Positions 12,589 to 25,300 of a stretch of DNA of 64,000 nucleotides are shown here, piece by piece. Source of the DNA: Morchella semilibera (taxonomy: Eukaryota > Ascomycota > Pezizomycetes > Pezizales > Morchellaceae); contig CM018604.1 in assembly GCA_009192285.1 (NCBI GenBank), positions 1,364,001 to 1,428,000 on the forward strand. Direction: 5' to 3'. The notes below the pieces were generated by a model that saw only the letters and a list, made by a program, of their open reading frames with translations, was not told where the DNA came from and ran no database searches. How positions within the stretch are numbered: position 1 is the stretch's first letter; every line of letters starts with the position of its first letter. The position numbers and the translations under genes were made by a program.

Positions 12589-13491
12589 AGAATGAAAACA
12601 CGCTCTATTGAGCGCGTAAAGATTTCAAGAAGTAAAATCGGTGAAAGTGAGGGCAAGTGGAATTCTCGATGAATTTTCAGATTATCGGTTATGAAAGTTT
12701 TATGTTTGGGTTTTTTTGGAAGGAGTTTGGTTTTGGGTCAAGGGGAAAAATTATACATTCGCTGGTGTTTTGTTTTAGGATAAATACGTTCGCTAAATAA
12801 TCTCTTTTTGTTACATCAAACGAAATGATGAAGTCTGTATGGTTATTGAGATACATTGTATAGAAGCTAAGGTCATCGCTGGGCATTTTGAATAAAGTGA
12901 CCCATTCTCTCAAGTGATAGGTACGAGTAGGCTATGTGCGAGTGATAGTTAATGGGGATAGCCCAAGATCTACAAAGTATGAAGCTAGCCCAGTTTGTAT
13001 TTTGCCTAAATCAACTGATAAGGGTAGTCGACTCAACTGAGTGATCTCTTATGACCACGCTTGGCTACATGTAGTCTCGGGTTCGGCACTAGTTTTCTTG
13101 GAAGGCTAGGCATGGTTATATACATGTACCTAGAATGGTGGGCTTAGCCCAGGCGAGTGATACTCTATGAATACTACAAAGCACAGTTACTGACTTGGCG
13201 CCGCAGGTGGTGCCTCTCCCATATCGACACGGTCCCGGTGGTTAGCGGGGAACACAGGGGTACAGTATTCCAACCACGAATCTCGCTTTGGTACACAAGA
13301 TGGATGCTATCGGGCTAATTTAGAACTACATGTACTCCTCCACCTCACATAAACGAGTATCACGTGTATCGACACCCATAAACTTTATTTTACACCAGTT
13401 CTTTTGCTTTTTATACCGATTACGGAACAAAGCCAACCAACTTTCCTGAACAAAAACATGAGTTGATAATAAGCAGCCTACACCAGGCATA
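12589..13491. other. intergenic between a + gene and the end of a - gene
   Basis: About 900 bases with no gene-like frame. It has three TACATGTA palindromes, starting at 13066, 13121 and 13327. It probably contains the two 3' untranslated regions of the convergent neighbours. Confidence 0.5.
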
Positions 13492-15470
13492 TCAGAGCTT
13501 CTCGGCCATTCTATCCTCCTGATACTCCACATTAGGCTTCTCGTCATCGGTAATATGTTCCTGGATGACCCTTTTCTCCTCACGTCTGTGGAGCCATTGT
13601 CCCAGCATCATCAACGCCCAGGTCAATATTGAAAACACCACTGCAAGAATATATCCTGTCCGCCATTTTGGCGCATCAACGGCGGGAAACGCTACTAGTG
13701 GGATCCAGGCATAGATTGCCCATGCTAGTGTCATCATGCAGCCTATTGTAAAGGCACGTGCTTCTGCGTCATCTTTAAGAATTACGTTGACCCATGAGAA
13801 GAGGATTGGGCTGACTGCAGCGGTAAATCCGAGGAGGTAGTAGGAGACAACTGTGTTCAGTCAGTGCAAAGCTCTTCGGATTACTTCTAGAAGCAGATTG
13901 GAGTTGTACACTTGTGGTCATATGGAATATCCCATACGAGAAGTGAGATCAATCCGAATAGTGTGATTCCTTGAACTACACTGAAGACAGCCCAAATCGG
14001 ATAAAGCAAGCATAAGGAGCTGCAAATAATTGCAGAGACAACTGAAACAGCCGCAGCACCGGTTGGAATGTAGTTTATTTGGGGGATCGAGTAAGTCCCG
14101 TGCTTGTTGGTCATATCTTTAAGCCAAAGACCCATCTGACCGTTCGGGTATGAGGAACTCAAGAAGCTAGGAAAAATTATTAGCTAGATTTACAATACTT
14201 ATCAGAACGGGCTGGTAGGCCTACAAAATGTATGCGGGGACCACGAGCCAAAAGTGCCACTTTGTAAGTATTCGCTTGATCATTTTCCTACTGATCTTCC
14301 CACTAGCAGCAACACCTTCTCTCTCCATACGACTCATAGCGATCTCATATTCTCGTGGGGTAAAGAACCAAGGTTTTCCGGAAGTGGGAAGACCGGGATA
14401 TAGCCAATATCCAACGATGGCTATAGGGACCGTAATGATCCCATCAATGATAAATAGCCTATGCATAAACATCAGCACCTAATCCCTCATTCATTTTCAA
14501 GCTTCAATTCGACGTACCATCTCCAACCGGGCATTCCCCCAACTCCGCCGAGGTTTTTGTATGCTGCTCCCTGGAGAAATCCGGAGAACATCTGACCTAG
14601 GTTATTTGAGACATACCACACACCGGCACGTTTGAAAAGCTCATCACTGCGGTACCATGATCTAGGCGGGGAAAAATATTAGTTCTAAATAACAACTTTT
14701 AAAACAAATTGATGTACCCAAGAATGAAATTAGTTCCAGAAAACGAAGGGCTTTCCAGAGCTCCGAGAAGAAACCGGGTCCCGTAGATGTGGGAGCAGTA
14801 TTCACACGGCTTTGACAGAACTACAACATCTTATTAGATGAACGGTTATAGAGATAGGTTTTCCGTTCAGAAACCCACAGTAACAACACCCCATGCAAGC
14901 TCACATGATGGTACAAACCAACGCGAGATCTTTGGCCGTGAGAGTATCATCAACGCCGGTACTTGGAAAATTAGGTAGCCCATGGTGTAAAAAGTATGGA
15001 AGAGCGAATATCTACACACCAATGTTGGTAATTCCTAAATTCTAATATTAAGGTTATGGATTAATTTAACTTACTCATTTGCCTTAAGATCAAGGTCTTC
15101 TTTCATTCCTGAATTGTAAGCATTGATAATATTTGACGAATCGAGGTATTTTAAAAAGACTATATTGTATTAGTGAGTTGGGTTGCAATCATTCTTTTCT
15201 GCCACTGAACTCACACAACAGCGAACAGAATGTTAACATGCACGCATCAAGCTTTCTCAAGAGCTTGCGTTCCTCTGGCGGGTAATGTGATGGATACCAG
15301 TCGAAAATGTACATCCAAGCCGTCCAAAATGTGTATTGCGGCTTCCTTCCAGGTTGCTCGTGGGGAGCTTGCTGAAATGATTTGTCGGCAACATCAATAC
15401 TTTCAACAACACTCGCCGATGTAGGCCTAATATTTGTCGGTTCAATGACATGGTGCTGTTGGGTTGCCAT
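13492..15470 (-). CDS. MFS permease of the Dal5/pantothenate-allantoate type, 8 exons
   Basis: Exons complement(join(13492..13850,13910..14166,14225..14458,14518..14661,14718..14820,14875..15011,15075..15159,15215..15470)) close in phase to 524 residues. This is an anion:cation symporter of the major facilitator superfamily, in the plasma membrane. Family marks are [20 protein letters not shown] before the first span, then [20 protein letters not shown], a [14 protein letters not shown] helix and [20 protein letters not shown] near the middle loop. About 12 hydrophobic spans are visible, with long cytosolic tails at both ends. An in-frame ATG 66 bases upstream (15,536) would add 22 residues, but the later ATG ([11 protein letters not shown]) fits the family better. 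The donor of the third intron is an unusual GTTTCT. The substrate is not decided; pantothenate, allantoate or nicotinate are possible. Confidence 0.88.
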
Positions 15471-17145
15471 GTTGAATTCCTTCCCGACTCTAAGGCCAGT
15501 ATGACTACTTAAGAGCTGAGAGAGCAGGCGAAGCACGATATATATATATATATATTATATCCATCTAATTTTCTTTTCCTATTTTTTTTTCACAATAGAT
15601 TTACCAATTAGGCACATTAACCGTAGGTCAGCCCTTCTTTCTCCACAACTCCTTCCGAGAAGGACTAGGATCATAGCGAAGCGGGGTAGGATAATCCAGT
15701 CTAGAAGCCTGAGGCAAGCTAGAAGGGGGTAGAAATGTTCGCTTGCTTCGCTTGTGTAGCTGCAGGGGCTAACTTCGAGGGTTTCTCAGGGACAATTGCC
15801 GGACCGATGTTGGGCATAGTTGTGGGGATCATGCTAAGACATCCGGGGCTATTCCGGCCGCTCCTCCGGTGCCCGCCAGTGACGAGGACTAAGACATACT
15901 TCTGGTAAAACCTTTAGCCAAACCTACAATGAGGTCACTAGACATATTTTATCTTTTCACTACTCGCTCTCTGATTTACTAGTGAAACCCGAGTATGCGT
16001 CTTTTAGTATTGGTGCATGCGTGTCCTATTTTCTGGTGATATTACAACAAACTGTGGATATTTTTGTAAGAAATGATTATTTAGATCTTTTGTTTTGTGG
16101 TTGGGATGCTTAAGGTCTTTCGAGGGCAGCTGAACTAAACACTAAAGTTTGTTCTGTCTTGAGTCCGACTTTTTGTTTGTTTCCCCCCGGATTTTCAAAC
16201 CTGAGGGTGCGTGATCTCAAGATGAGTTTATGTAATTCCAGGCGTCTACATATATGTGCTAAAGTTAGTTGAATTAATGCTTTGGAGTTGCCGTGGTTCT
16301 TTTCTGCAGTGCTAATTAAGTTATTACCAATTGATTGATTTTATGGTTATTCACTAGGAGTACCATTTTAGTAGTAAATTGTACGCGGGGGGATATAGAA
16401 ACATTGGAGGAAACATCTTGCAACTACCACGTTCCTAAGTATACACTATGTAATATGTCACCCATAACGGTATTCTCACGTCAACCCCCCCCCCCCAATT
16501 TTTTCGGTTCGATAACTAAGTACTTATCTATAGGCCATGGTGTTGAGTTGTCATATTAAGCTCGATGTTGGTGTGAGTGATATATGGTGATTGTAGTACG
16601 TATCACTTACATAATTGAATGTAGTTGTGTTGTTTGTTTGCATACACGCATGCCACCACCTACTTAGTTATATTGTTGTTGTCAATCCATTAATTGTTAT
16701 CACCTAAGTATACTATACTAGGGGAACGAGATGCCTCAAGCTTCGCTATGCTGATTACTGATTATACTGTTTTCAGCGTTGTGTTATTAGGAGGAATCAT
16801 ACAGTAATATCTATGGTCTACTGGCCCAGGTGCGTTAAATTTGGGTAACCATGTCGTTCTTGGGCCTCCGAATACCCTAGTGATAGATCTATCACCGTCA
16901 ATCCTGCCGGCGGAGATTATCTCTTCGCTAGATCTAGGTATACGATAAGAAGCTTTGTGCAAATAGAGCTAGCTCTATATTCTGGTTATCTGATTTGCGG
17001 AAGGTGGGATTGGCACTAACCAGGTTACCGGAAAATGGAGCTGGTTTCGTTTGCGTAAAGCCTCTTATGCTGCGTCTAGCTGTGCGGGTCTGTATGGGAA
17101 AACAGCCCAGGCCACTTTGGCCTGTCCTATTTTTGTACGTATGTA

Positions 17146-17252
17146 CAGCGGTGGGTAATAAGTCATCAGAGAGAACGCCACCAAAATACCAAAATACGCG
17201 TTTGCAGGCAAACTTGTGGCTAGGTCGTCCGATGACTTATTACCCACCGCTG
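17146..17252. mobile_element. pogo/Fot1-like MITE, 107 bp, perfect 22-bp inverted ends
   Basis: The left end starts CAGCGGTGGGTAATA and continues to 17167. The right end (17231-17252) is its exact reverse complement over 22 bases. The dinucleotide TA sits directly outside both ends (17144-17145 and 17253-17254), which is the target duplication of Tc1/mariner transposons. CAGYG-type ends with a TA duplication are typical of fungal Fot1/pogo elements. The 60-odd internal bases cannot encode a transposase, so this is a non-autonomous copy. Perfect ends suggest a fairly recent insertion. Confidence 0.85.
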
Positions 17253-18033
17253 TAGAAGGTGGAAAATTCTGTTTTGGCAGATATGTAACTCCCAAGTTCA
17301 TTATGTGTTTCCAGTAGCGGTGCCCGTCTAAAAGGGGACGTATTTGACAATCACCAATTTTGATAATCGACACTCCACTATGGATATGATTTTGGTTTCC
17401 AAGGGCACCAAATTCTTGTAATGTGTTGATTCCGAACACGTGCTCAGGACTATAAGTCCGGTACACATATATAAGGATGTGACTGTCTTATATGAGAAAG
17501 TACTTATATAAAACATCTCTCCTGTACGCAAGGTTAAAAGATGACGGGTCTTATATACAAATCAAAAATATAAAACCAATCAAGTACAACGTTTGTAGGA
17601 TACGAAGTGAGGGACCATGTTAATCGATAGGAAGCGCATGAGAATTAGGAGCAGTAAGGGCTTGTTCGGTTGGGGTTTTGTAGGGATTAAAGGGGATCCG
17701 TGGTTTTGCAAACAGGCTAGGGTGTACTGTCCTGCAGTCAATCCACAGAATTCAAAAAAGTCTACGGGTTATGGGTTATCGATAATCCAAAAACGCCTCT
17801 GGGGGTGTTTTTGTCTCGAGCCCTCCAGAAACCAAGCGGTGGGGCGGAAGGAAGGGATACCGAGTTGGAAGGGCTGAAGGAGGTGTTAGTAGTGGAGGTG
17901 GTGGGTGGTAGTGAAAAGGGAAGGGAGTTTAACTCAATCAAATTACACCTTCCAATCTTATAGCGTTTTCAATGATAATACTCAAGACCCAACAACTCGC
18001 AGCCGTGAGGTGGCACACCCATAGTATATAAAT

Positions 18034-18616
18034 GTAGGTACATGTACCTAGAACCCCATATGAATTAATGCAACTACAAAGTACAGTCGAATCTCCTGCT
18101 CTATTGTTATATAAGGGTACTTCCTGAAAGAATAATCGACCTGTAAAGATATGTGTTCACTGTCCTTGTAAACCTAACATTAAGCATAACTGGCTTGTCA
18201 GGCCGATTTTCAATCTGAGGCACTTAAACCCAGAAGGCCCAGGTTTTTGGCAGTTATATCACGGTTACCAGAAAGGGTTTGAGTGCCTCGTTCTGATAAG
18301 CTATCAGATACAAAGTACGTAAGTACATGTAGGTACAAGGCTTTGGGATAAATACCTACCTACATACAGATGTAGGTACTTCTACATGTACCTACAGCGA
18401 TGGGTAAGATTATTGTAAGAGTCCTATTGGCCGGGCCATCCACTAGACCCTGTTTTTAACCCCTGTTTCTACAATAACTCTCCACATCACTGTACTTGGG
18501 GTTGATTGTTAAAAATTGAAGTCTACATGTGCCTACATGAGTACCTACATATAATATATTACTTAAAGAACTCAAGCCTTAGATTAAGACAACGTAATCA
18601 GCTGTACCTACATGTA
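18034..18616. repeat. cluster of four TACATGTA palindromes
   Basis: Copies start at 18039, 18324, 18383 and 18609. The first is the core of a longer perfect palindrome, TAGGTACATGTACCTA (18035-18050). Related GTAGGTAC and TACCTACAT pieces surround the others. The diverged MITE at 18,395 begins five bases after the third copy. Confidence 0.7.
18395..18492. mobile_element. diverged relative of the 17.1-kb MITE, about 98 bp
   Basis: It begins CAGCGATGGGTAAGATTATT and ends with an imperfect reverse complement (…ATAACTCTCCACATCACTG). TA flanks both ends (18393-18394 and 18493-18494). The first ten bases match the neighbouring MITE closely (CAGCGaTGGG against CAGCGgTGGG). Its arms differ from each other at several places, so it is older than the other copy. 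Confidence 0.65.
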
Positions 18617-18770
18617 CTTGTATGGTGCTAGAATTAAAATGGCGCCGACCAACCCCAATTACTTATCATTTGGTGGTATGACAAGGGTTATAAACTCATG
18701 AGTCAAGTCACAAACTCTACAGATTACATTGGTACGTACTTAACAGCCATACTATTAGCCTCACCACGAG

Positions 18771-19822
18771 ATGCTCCGCACCCGAAACTTCCTCCGTGCA
18801 ATGTCTTATTTCAAAGGAGGGATTGATTCTCAAGGCTACTCATTCCCCACAACCACCGATGTCACCACTTCTCCGTTTTACAAGTTAGCATCAGGTCGCA
18901 CACGCCCGATCCTGCCGACATTTGAGAGCCCCGCCAATGAAAGAGTGTATAGAAAAGAACACCTGGCGGCCGTTTTTAGAGTTTTAGGGAAACATGGACA
19001 TGGGGAGGGCATCGCAGGACATTGCAGCGTGAGAGACACTGTGAAGCCAGATTGTTTTTGGTAGGTAGCGGTGCCTAGAGTTATTCGTGAGAAATCAAAT
19101 TGATGAGATGATAAGGGTGAACCCGTGGACGAAGTCGTTTTCACGCATGAAAGCTTCAGACTTGGTGCTTGTTAATCATGCGGGCGAGGTTGTTGAGGGG
19201 GATCGTGCCGTGTGAGTTTACACCGTATCTAATCTGAATTAAAGGTATAAATATTGAATTTTGTTTTGCCCTTAGAGATGCTTCTGCCACGTCTCTTCAC
19301 TCAGCTTTACATGAAGCAAATCCCTCACTCACTGGGATAGTGCATGTTCATGGTCCATACTCCAAGGCTTTCAGTGCTCTTGGTCGTCAACTTGACACTA
19401 TAAATCAAGACAGCTGTGTCTTCCATAACTCTCATGTCCTTGTTCCCTTCGGTGGGTTGATTCAAGGCCGAGATGAGGGTGTTCGGATCTCTAAGCTCCT
19501 TATGGGTGAGGGTGAAGGATTGAAGAAAATTGCGGTTTTGGAGAACCACGGGGCGTTAGCGTTCGGCCGGTTGAGTATTGATGAAGCAGCCTGGTGGTTT
19601 TTGAATTTCGAGATGTGTTGTCGGGCCCAGTTACTCTTTGATAGTGCTGTGGGTAGGAACCAAACGGGAAAGATACCAGAAGAGTCGAGGGTTAAGATTA
19701 TCGGGAGTGTAGAGAGAGAGTTTACGAAGAATGAGATGGGATCGCCAGAAATGGGGTGGTTAAACTTTACACCATACTATGAGGACTTAGAATGGGAGAC
19801 CAAGGGCGATTTCAAGAATTGA
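18771..19822 (+). CDS. class II aldolase/adducin-family protein, 3 exons
   Basis: Exons join(18771..19060,19116..19211,19276..19822) give 310 residues in phase. The family includes fuculose- and ribulose-phosphate aldolases and related decarboxylases that use a zinc ion held by histidines. The metal set is seen in HCSVRDTVKPDCFWVNPW, GIVHVHGPYSKAFSALGRQL and AVLENHGALAFG. The fungal long form with an N-terminal extension and an EEAAWWF-like helix (IDEAAWWFLNFEMCCRAQLL) matches this one. An alternative start is the Met at residue 12 (MSYFKGG). Introns are 55 and 64 bases. The substrate is unknown. No mitochondrial presequence is obvious, so the protein is probably cytosolic. Confidence 0.87.
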
Positions 19823-20067
19823 TTAACTACATGTACTTTAATCTATCTGTATTATGGACACGATGTACCAAACCATGATTAGATGGAACATAGCCTGATA
19901 TCCCATGTCCTGACCTAAATCAATGACTTAAAATCAATCAAAAATAAATATCTATTTACACGTACAATAGACCAGATCGGTCATGGATTTTACTAATGCA
20001 ATTCTCCTCGCAAAACACGTGATAATAATCAACCTGGACGCCATACCCTATTTTAAAATCCCCGGAT

Positions 20068-22346
20068 CTAATCAAGGCACTGACACGTTCCGTCCGAATC
20101 ATTCGCTCCTCTTCTCGTGTCGAGAGAAGGGCATGTGGCCGCCAATTTAGGGTCGGAACAATGGAAGAGAGTCATCCAACTTCTTTCCAGAGTATGCCCA
20201 AAGAACGGGTTGTCGGGTTTATCAACAAATGCATCGCCCTTCGGGTCCGCATGAATCCAATGATCCTCGTCACTTTCCAGAATTCCCTTGATATGCTCAT
20301 AGACTTGCTTCCGGGAAGATCGCATACGATCTGCTGAAACAATCATTTGCCCGCCATATGATATCAAGATTCCGGAGTTAGGGCAGAGTTCACCATTAAC
20401 TGCAGACCAAACTTCAGGAACTCGGAACCAGATATCCTCGCCGCCCCATGAATCTTTGCAGTTGTTACATTCACAAGAACTTTGGCCGAACCCGAGGGAT
20501 AGTACCCCCGGTTTTTGGAATAAAGTAATCAGAAATTCGGTCCCTAAACTTCTCGAATTTATGCATGTCGCCTTGTAGAAACATCGTATGCGCCGCAAAG
20601 TTATCCCATTCGTTAACAATGTGATGGAGATATGTCCCGCCCTCACGACCCTTGTTTGGAATGATTTTTACGACATCTGCTCCGACATTCTTTTTGATAG
20701 ATTCCACATCTGCCTCCTGGTCCTTGACATAGATAATGACTTTAGGGCCGAGGTCTTTGATTGGTGTGAGGTCTTTGAGTTCTCTGAGCTGTTCCGCCAT
20801 CTTCGTTTGGTCTTCCTTATACATGCTGATGACAATATCAAATTTGCTCCTTGGTGTTAAAATAATACTCGAGCCCTTGTTATCCGAATAATCGGGCATT
20901 GAACCATGGACCGTCTTGTCGGCTCCGTCTTCGCCTGCGGGGATGGAAATCCCACTATATAGCCTCATGATCACCAACAGCACAAACGCGATTCCTACGC
21001 CAGCGAAGATTTTTCGCGATCCTGAGCTTCTGGAACTCATTCCACGCAGCTGCGCGAAATGTTCGCGAATCTTCTCCCCTCCTAATTTGAAGTACACGAG
21101 ACCAGATAAAGCGATACAGTAACCAACCAACTGTACGGCAGTCACAGGGCTTCCCCAAATGAGAACAGAGGCGCATACAAGAAGAATGTCCTTCAGGACA
21201 CCGCAGAGTGTGAGCACAAGGGAAGAGGTTTTTCCGATCTATTCCGGATTAGTGTTTATAAAATCAGAGCCAAGAGTGAAAATTACCAAAAACACAACGG
21301 AAACGTTCAAACCGAATGCAACCAAGGCGTTGAAGAAAAACGTAACGAAGCCAACACGAGCGAGATCGGACATAGCCAACGTAGAGCTCTCAAAGACCAG
21401 AAACATCAAGAGGTTCATGAAAACGCATATGGGTGCGAAGTAGTATAACGATACTAAGGGATCCATCTTGTATTCCGCTGAGGACAATAGGCGCTGAACC
21501 ATCACGAGCCTGATGGCCTCGAAGACGATACCAAAAGCTTGGTAGACGAAACCAGTCGGAACGAAATGGATCTCTCCATAGGAAGCAATCATAACACCGA
21601 CGACGATGAACGAGACATTCTTCAGAGTTTTGACGTTTGGTCTTTCTACTGCTAAGCTCCAACTAGCAAGAAGGACCGCTACTGGGGTTGTTGCCTGGTT
21701 TTTGTTAGCTTATTGGCATATCAAAGTGGGTTGATAAAATATGGGCTGGTTACCTTTAACATCTGAATGAATGATACACTCAGGTAAAGATACGTCTTGT
21801 TCCCACAGACCAAACTCAGGCTGAAAAATAAACCAATTGGAACGATTGCCCTGAGATAGACTTTCCCAGTCATCTTGACCGTTTTGCGTCCATCTAGTAG
21901 AGTGCTTGTCCTCGCTAATATCTGTGTTGCAATTGATGAAAATAGCATATGCCATGTCGTAAGGAAAATAGCTATATTTGATCAGTCAGTTTACGCGCGA
22001 TTAGATGGAGTAATGAGGGGGGGGGGGTCGCACGAAATCCTAGAAGATATCACGAATTAGTAAAGCTTCCCTCGAGTCGTACCAAAGGGCTAGGGAATCC
22101 CCTTACGAAAATTGGTGGTTTCTGGATCTAGAATCCATTTATTGAACAGAATGACAGCCGAACTCAAGGAGATCCATACACTATTACAAACCACAATGTC
22201 AGGAGCTGCTATACTTAACTCAGATATAGGTTAACTCACACCACATAGATAGCTGGATGGATTTTACTACGAGACGTTGTTGCAGGCACGTCAAGATTTG
22301 TCGTAGGCAGCTCGGGTGCTTTGTCGTCGTCGTCGTTGGCACCCAT
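20068..22346 (-). CDS. TPT/nucleotide-sugar transporter fused to DUF3431
   Basis: Exons complement(join(20068..21238,21287..21694,21754..21971,22107..22180,22240..22346)) encode about 658 residues. Residues ~35-320 form a ten-span triose-phosphate/nucleotide-sugar transporter, with TTWHMLFSSIATQILARTST, GNKTYLYLSVSFIQMLKATT and GLVYFKLGGEKI. A further hydrophobic stretch (GVGIAFVLLVIMRLYSG, about 340) precedes DUF3431 at ~400-655 (FDIVISMYKED, GREGGTYLHHIVNEWDNFA, TMFLQGDMHKF, CECNNC, LERSWMTLFHC). Both halves lie in one exon, so the fusion is real. Near the run of five C at 20505-20509 the frame shifts by one base and no intron can explain it; one fewer base would keep it open. This may be an assembly error. 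The first intron from the 3' side is 48 bases and the largest is 135. Likely Golgi or ER membrane. Confidence 0.85.
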
Positions 22347-25300
22347 TATGAGCGGTACGTGATCAGGGCACCAGGGGAAGGTAAAGGGTTTTCGAAAGGT
22401 AGAAGTGACAGTTAGAGGCAGGTTCTTGGGCCTCGAAACAAGATGGGCAAAACGAATGAAGAGAAAGATTGTTGAATAGCGAACCACAATAAAAAGAAAA
22501 AGCACCCCTGAAAGGAGAGGGGGAGAAAAGGGATAGAAGAACAAAAGTATCCAGCTCTAGCTAAAAGTCCACTCCTCCTTATCCCATCAGGTTCCTGGTT
22601 TCGATTACACGGGACAGGCTCCGACATTTGAGCTGGTCATATCTATTTTTGCCGATCAGCATAATGTGCCAACACCTCTCAAAAGCTTATGTAAAATTAC
22701 AGAAGACCCATGCTCATTCCGCATCTGTGCTCCCTTCTTGGCATGTCGATCAGGTTCAATCGGAAACCTCCGGTGACTTACTGGATCACTACGGTACTCC
22801 CGCTGATACAGTATTTCTACAGTACTCTTCTTCTAATGATGGGTATTTGTCACTGATATGCGTTGCGGCAACGGAACAAATTCTCTCTAGTTCAGCGAGT
22901 TTTTCGGAATAAGAAATTACTTAGCTGTGCGGACACATGCAAAAGTATTAATGAAATATTAATTCCGCCAGTGATCAGCTAATCACTTTGAATGACCAAA
23001 TGAATAGCTCTATAAACGTTTTTGTGGTCCTAAAGGGATATCGGGAGGTTAGTTGCAGTGCATATATACAGTATAAAAAAATGGGGTGAAATCACTACCA
23101 TAGGACCACGGAATTTAGTGACGAATACCAAATTCAACCGGCATTAGAGGAAGTGCACTGTACAAATACCGTATTCTTACCGCATTGCTAGTGATCCCAC
23201 CCCTCTTTTTGGTATATACTGTAGTATTTTTTGTAGTTATCTGTATTAACATTTTTGACGAAAGGAGGCTATGTTAAAGAGGAATCTACAATCCGATAGC
23301 CACCCTTGCATGGGGCGCTCCTAGAGTCCTGAAAAAGCAATACTAATGCTAGTGGTCATGTCAGTCGATCGAGTGATAGACTATGACTGTATATATAACA
23401 CTTCCGCTTTAGCAACTATTGGATGCTCGCGGGATTTGCCCACCAGTGGATCTCGTTTGATACCTTCAAGTCTCTTGCTTGACTAGTCTCGTCGACACTA
23501 GGCATGACCTATTAGTTCTACATAGGGACCTCGCCAACTCTCTATCAAAGTTTTGGCTTGAGACCCTTTACTTTCAAAGGGGTAGTAGACGCAGTTATCT
23601 GTAGGCTAGGTGGTTGTGTGGCATTGCCTCACATGTGTCCAGAAAGATTTACTCACTCCCCGGGTAGGGGTAAGCTCATCGGGGTTTTCGCCGCTAGTGC
23701 CTGATAATATTATTCGAGAGTAGATTGAGCACTAGCTAGGTGTAACAGAAATTATAATAATCCTCAATTGTAGAGGAATCTTGGTAGCTAATCGGCGGTT
23801 TGATCAATGGAGATCTCTGCATTGGAGATCCCGATATTGCCGTAATATAATAATAATTTCTAGAGAATTCGATTGATTAGGTTTAACGAGGACTATATAT
23901 GGGTAGATTCAAGGAACTGAGGGTCTAACGACTCTAGTTTAGACTTAAACCCCGTTATCGTGATTCGATAGGTATTAAGATATAGCCCTTTGCCTAGGGC
24001 ATGACCCAATAATCCTACAATCCGCTAATCTGCTGTAGCTGAATCATGGCCGGGTCTTGCGAAATGGGCGTCGTAGCATCGGTCTAAGGGATGTTCTCGT
24101 GGGCATGCTTAAGCTGGCGAAGATAAGCATCAGAATAAACCTGTTTGTTACTGAACGGCAGCGCGGTTATCTGCCCGGATGGGCTGATCATGGATCAGAG
24201 CAGGGCCTTGGCCGAGGGGCAGGGGAATTATATAGGCCAGGCTGCGCGGTAGACAAGTTTGCCCACTGTATTAGCTGAGAGGCCGAGCTCGCTGATGGGT
24301 AAGCTGGTCTACCTTAGTTTTGCAGCTTCGGCGGATTCTGGGTGGTTAGTACTTCAAGGAATGAACATTGGGTTTGTTTGGATGTTGAAGTGTCAATTAT
24401 TGTGTATACAGAAATATACCTTTTGTATTAACGTTATGATTATTTTTATTTGGAAATGAGGAAAAGACAATTTTCACTTTAAAAATTGAACGAAAAATTT
24501 AAGGATGCAAAAAAGGAGCAGCAGTATTGTCCTTGCCTACCGCTTCACCTGAATAGCATTTTGGGCATCTGGTCCTGTTGATAGTTGATGTCTTGTATCA
24601 AGGCACGAGTCGAAGGCTGGTGATAAGCTACATACATGTATACATATGTAAGTACATATACATGTATCTGCCCAATCCGCACTCACTTTTTAAAATTCCC
24701 TAAAACGGGCGTCTCAACTTACCATAATTTACAGGTCGAGGGATTGCACACATACATGCGTATGTTTCCCACTATAGGAACTCACCACCACTCCACCGCT
24801 CCAGCGGGAGAAATGATGTTCTAGATCGAGGCTAATCATTCAATTGGCATATATACGTAGCAGCATCGGGTCCTTGGGGTAGGGAAATGTAGAGAGTTGC
24901 TTAAAGCCTGGGTGATACTGCGGGGTATATACCTGTGATGGGAACAAGATGGGGGTGGGAGGTGGATGTGGATGTTGACGCACATATTTACCCTGGGCGG
25001 GTTTCGGCTTAGTTATTAAGGCCCGAGTGAGGTGATACTGGATCCTGGGAGAGTGCGGGGCAGTGGGTGATCCGTGCACTATGCGCATGTCTAATGTGTA
25101 CCTACTCGATCTACATGTACTCTACTCTACTGCCTACATGCAGTGTAAATCATATACAGTCTAATCTACATGTAATGATTTGACCCTATATTCGAGCAGA
25201 GCAAGAGTGTACTCTGGTACCTATTGTAGAGAGTATGGGTGCCTGCATGAGAAGTAGCGATCGCTACCGTAGCTAGTAGCGCCCATATTTGCTACACCAA

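Larger units (their letters stand above)
15537..18770. other. intergenic region holding two MITEs and palindromes
   Basis: About 3.2 kb without a gene-like frame. It starts with a TA-dinucleotide run (15,538-15,556) just upstream of the permease. A C homopolymer lies at about 16,487-16,496. Two short inverted-repeat elements (17,146-17,252 and 18,395-18,492) and four TACATGTA palindromes are described separately. Confidence 0.5.

Noticed and set aside
22628-22912. 94-codon plus-strand open frame upstream of the transporter gene
   Set aside because: No domain, no codon-use signal and no splice-linked extension; length is within chance.
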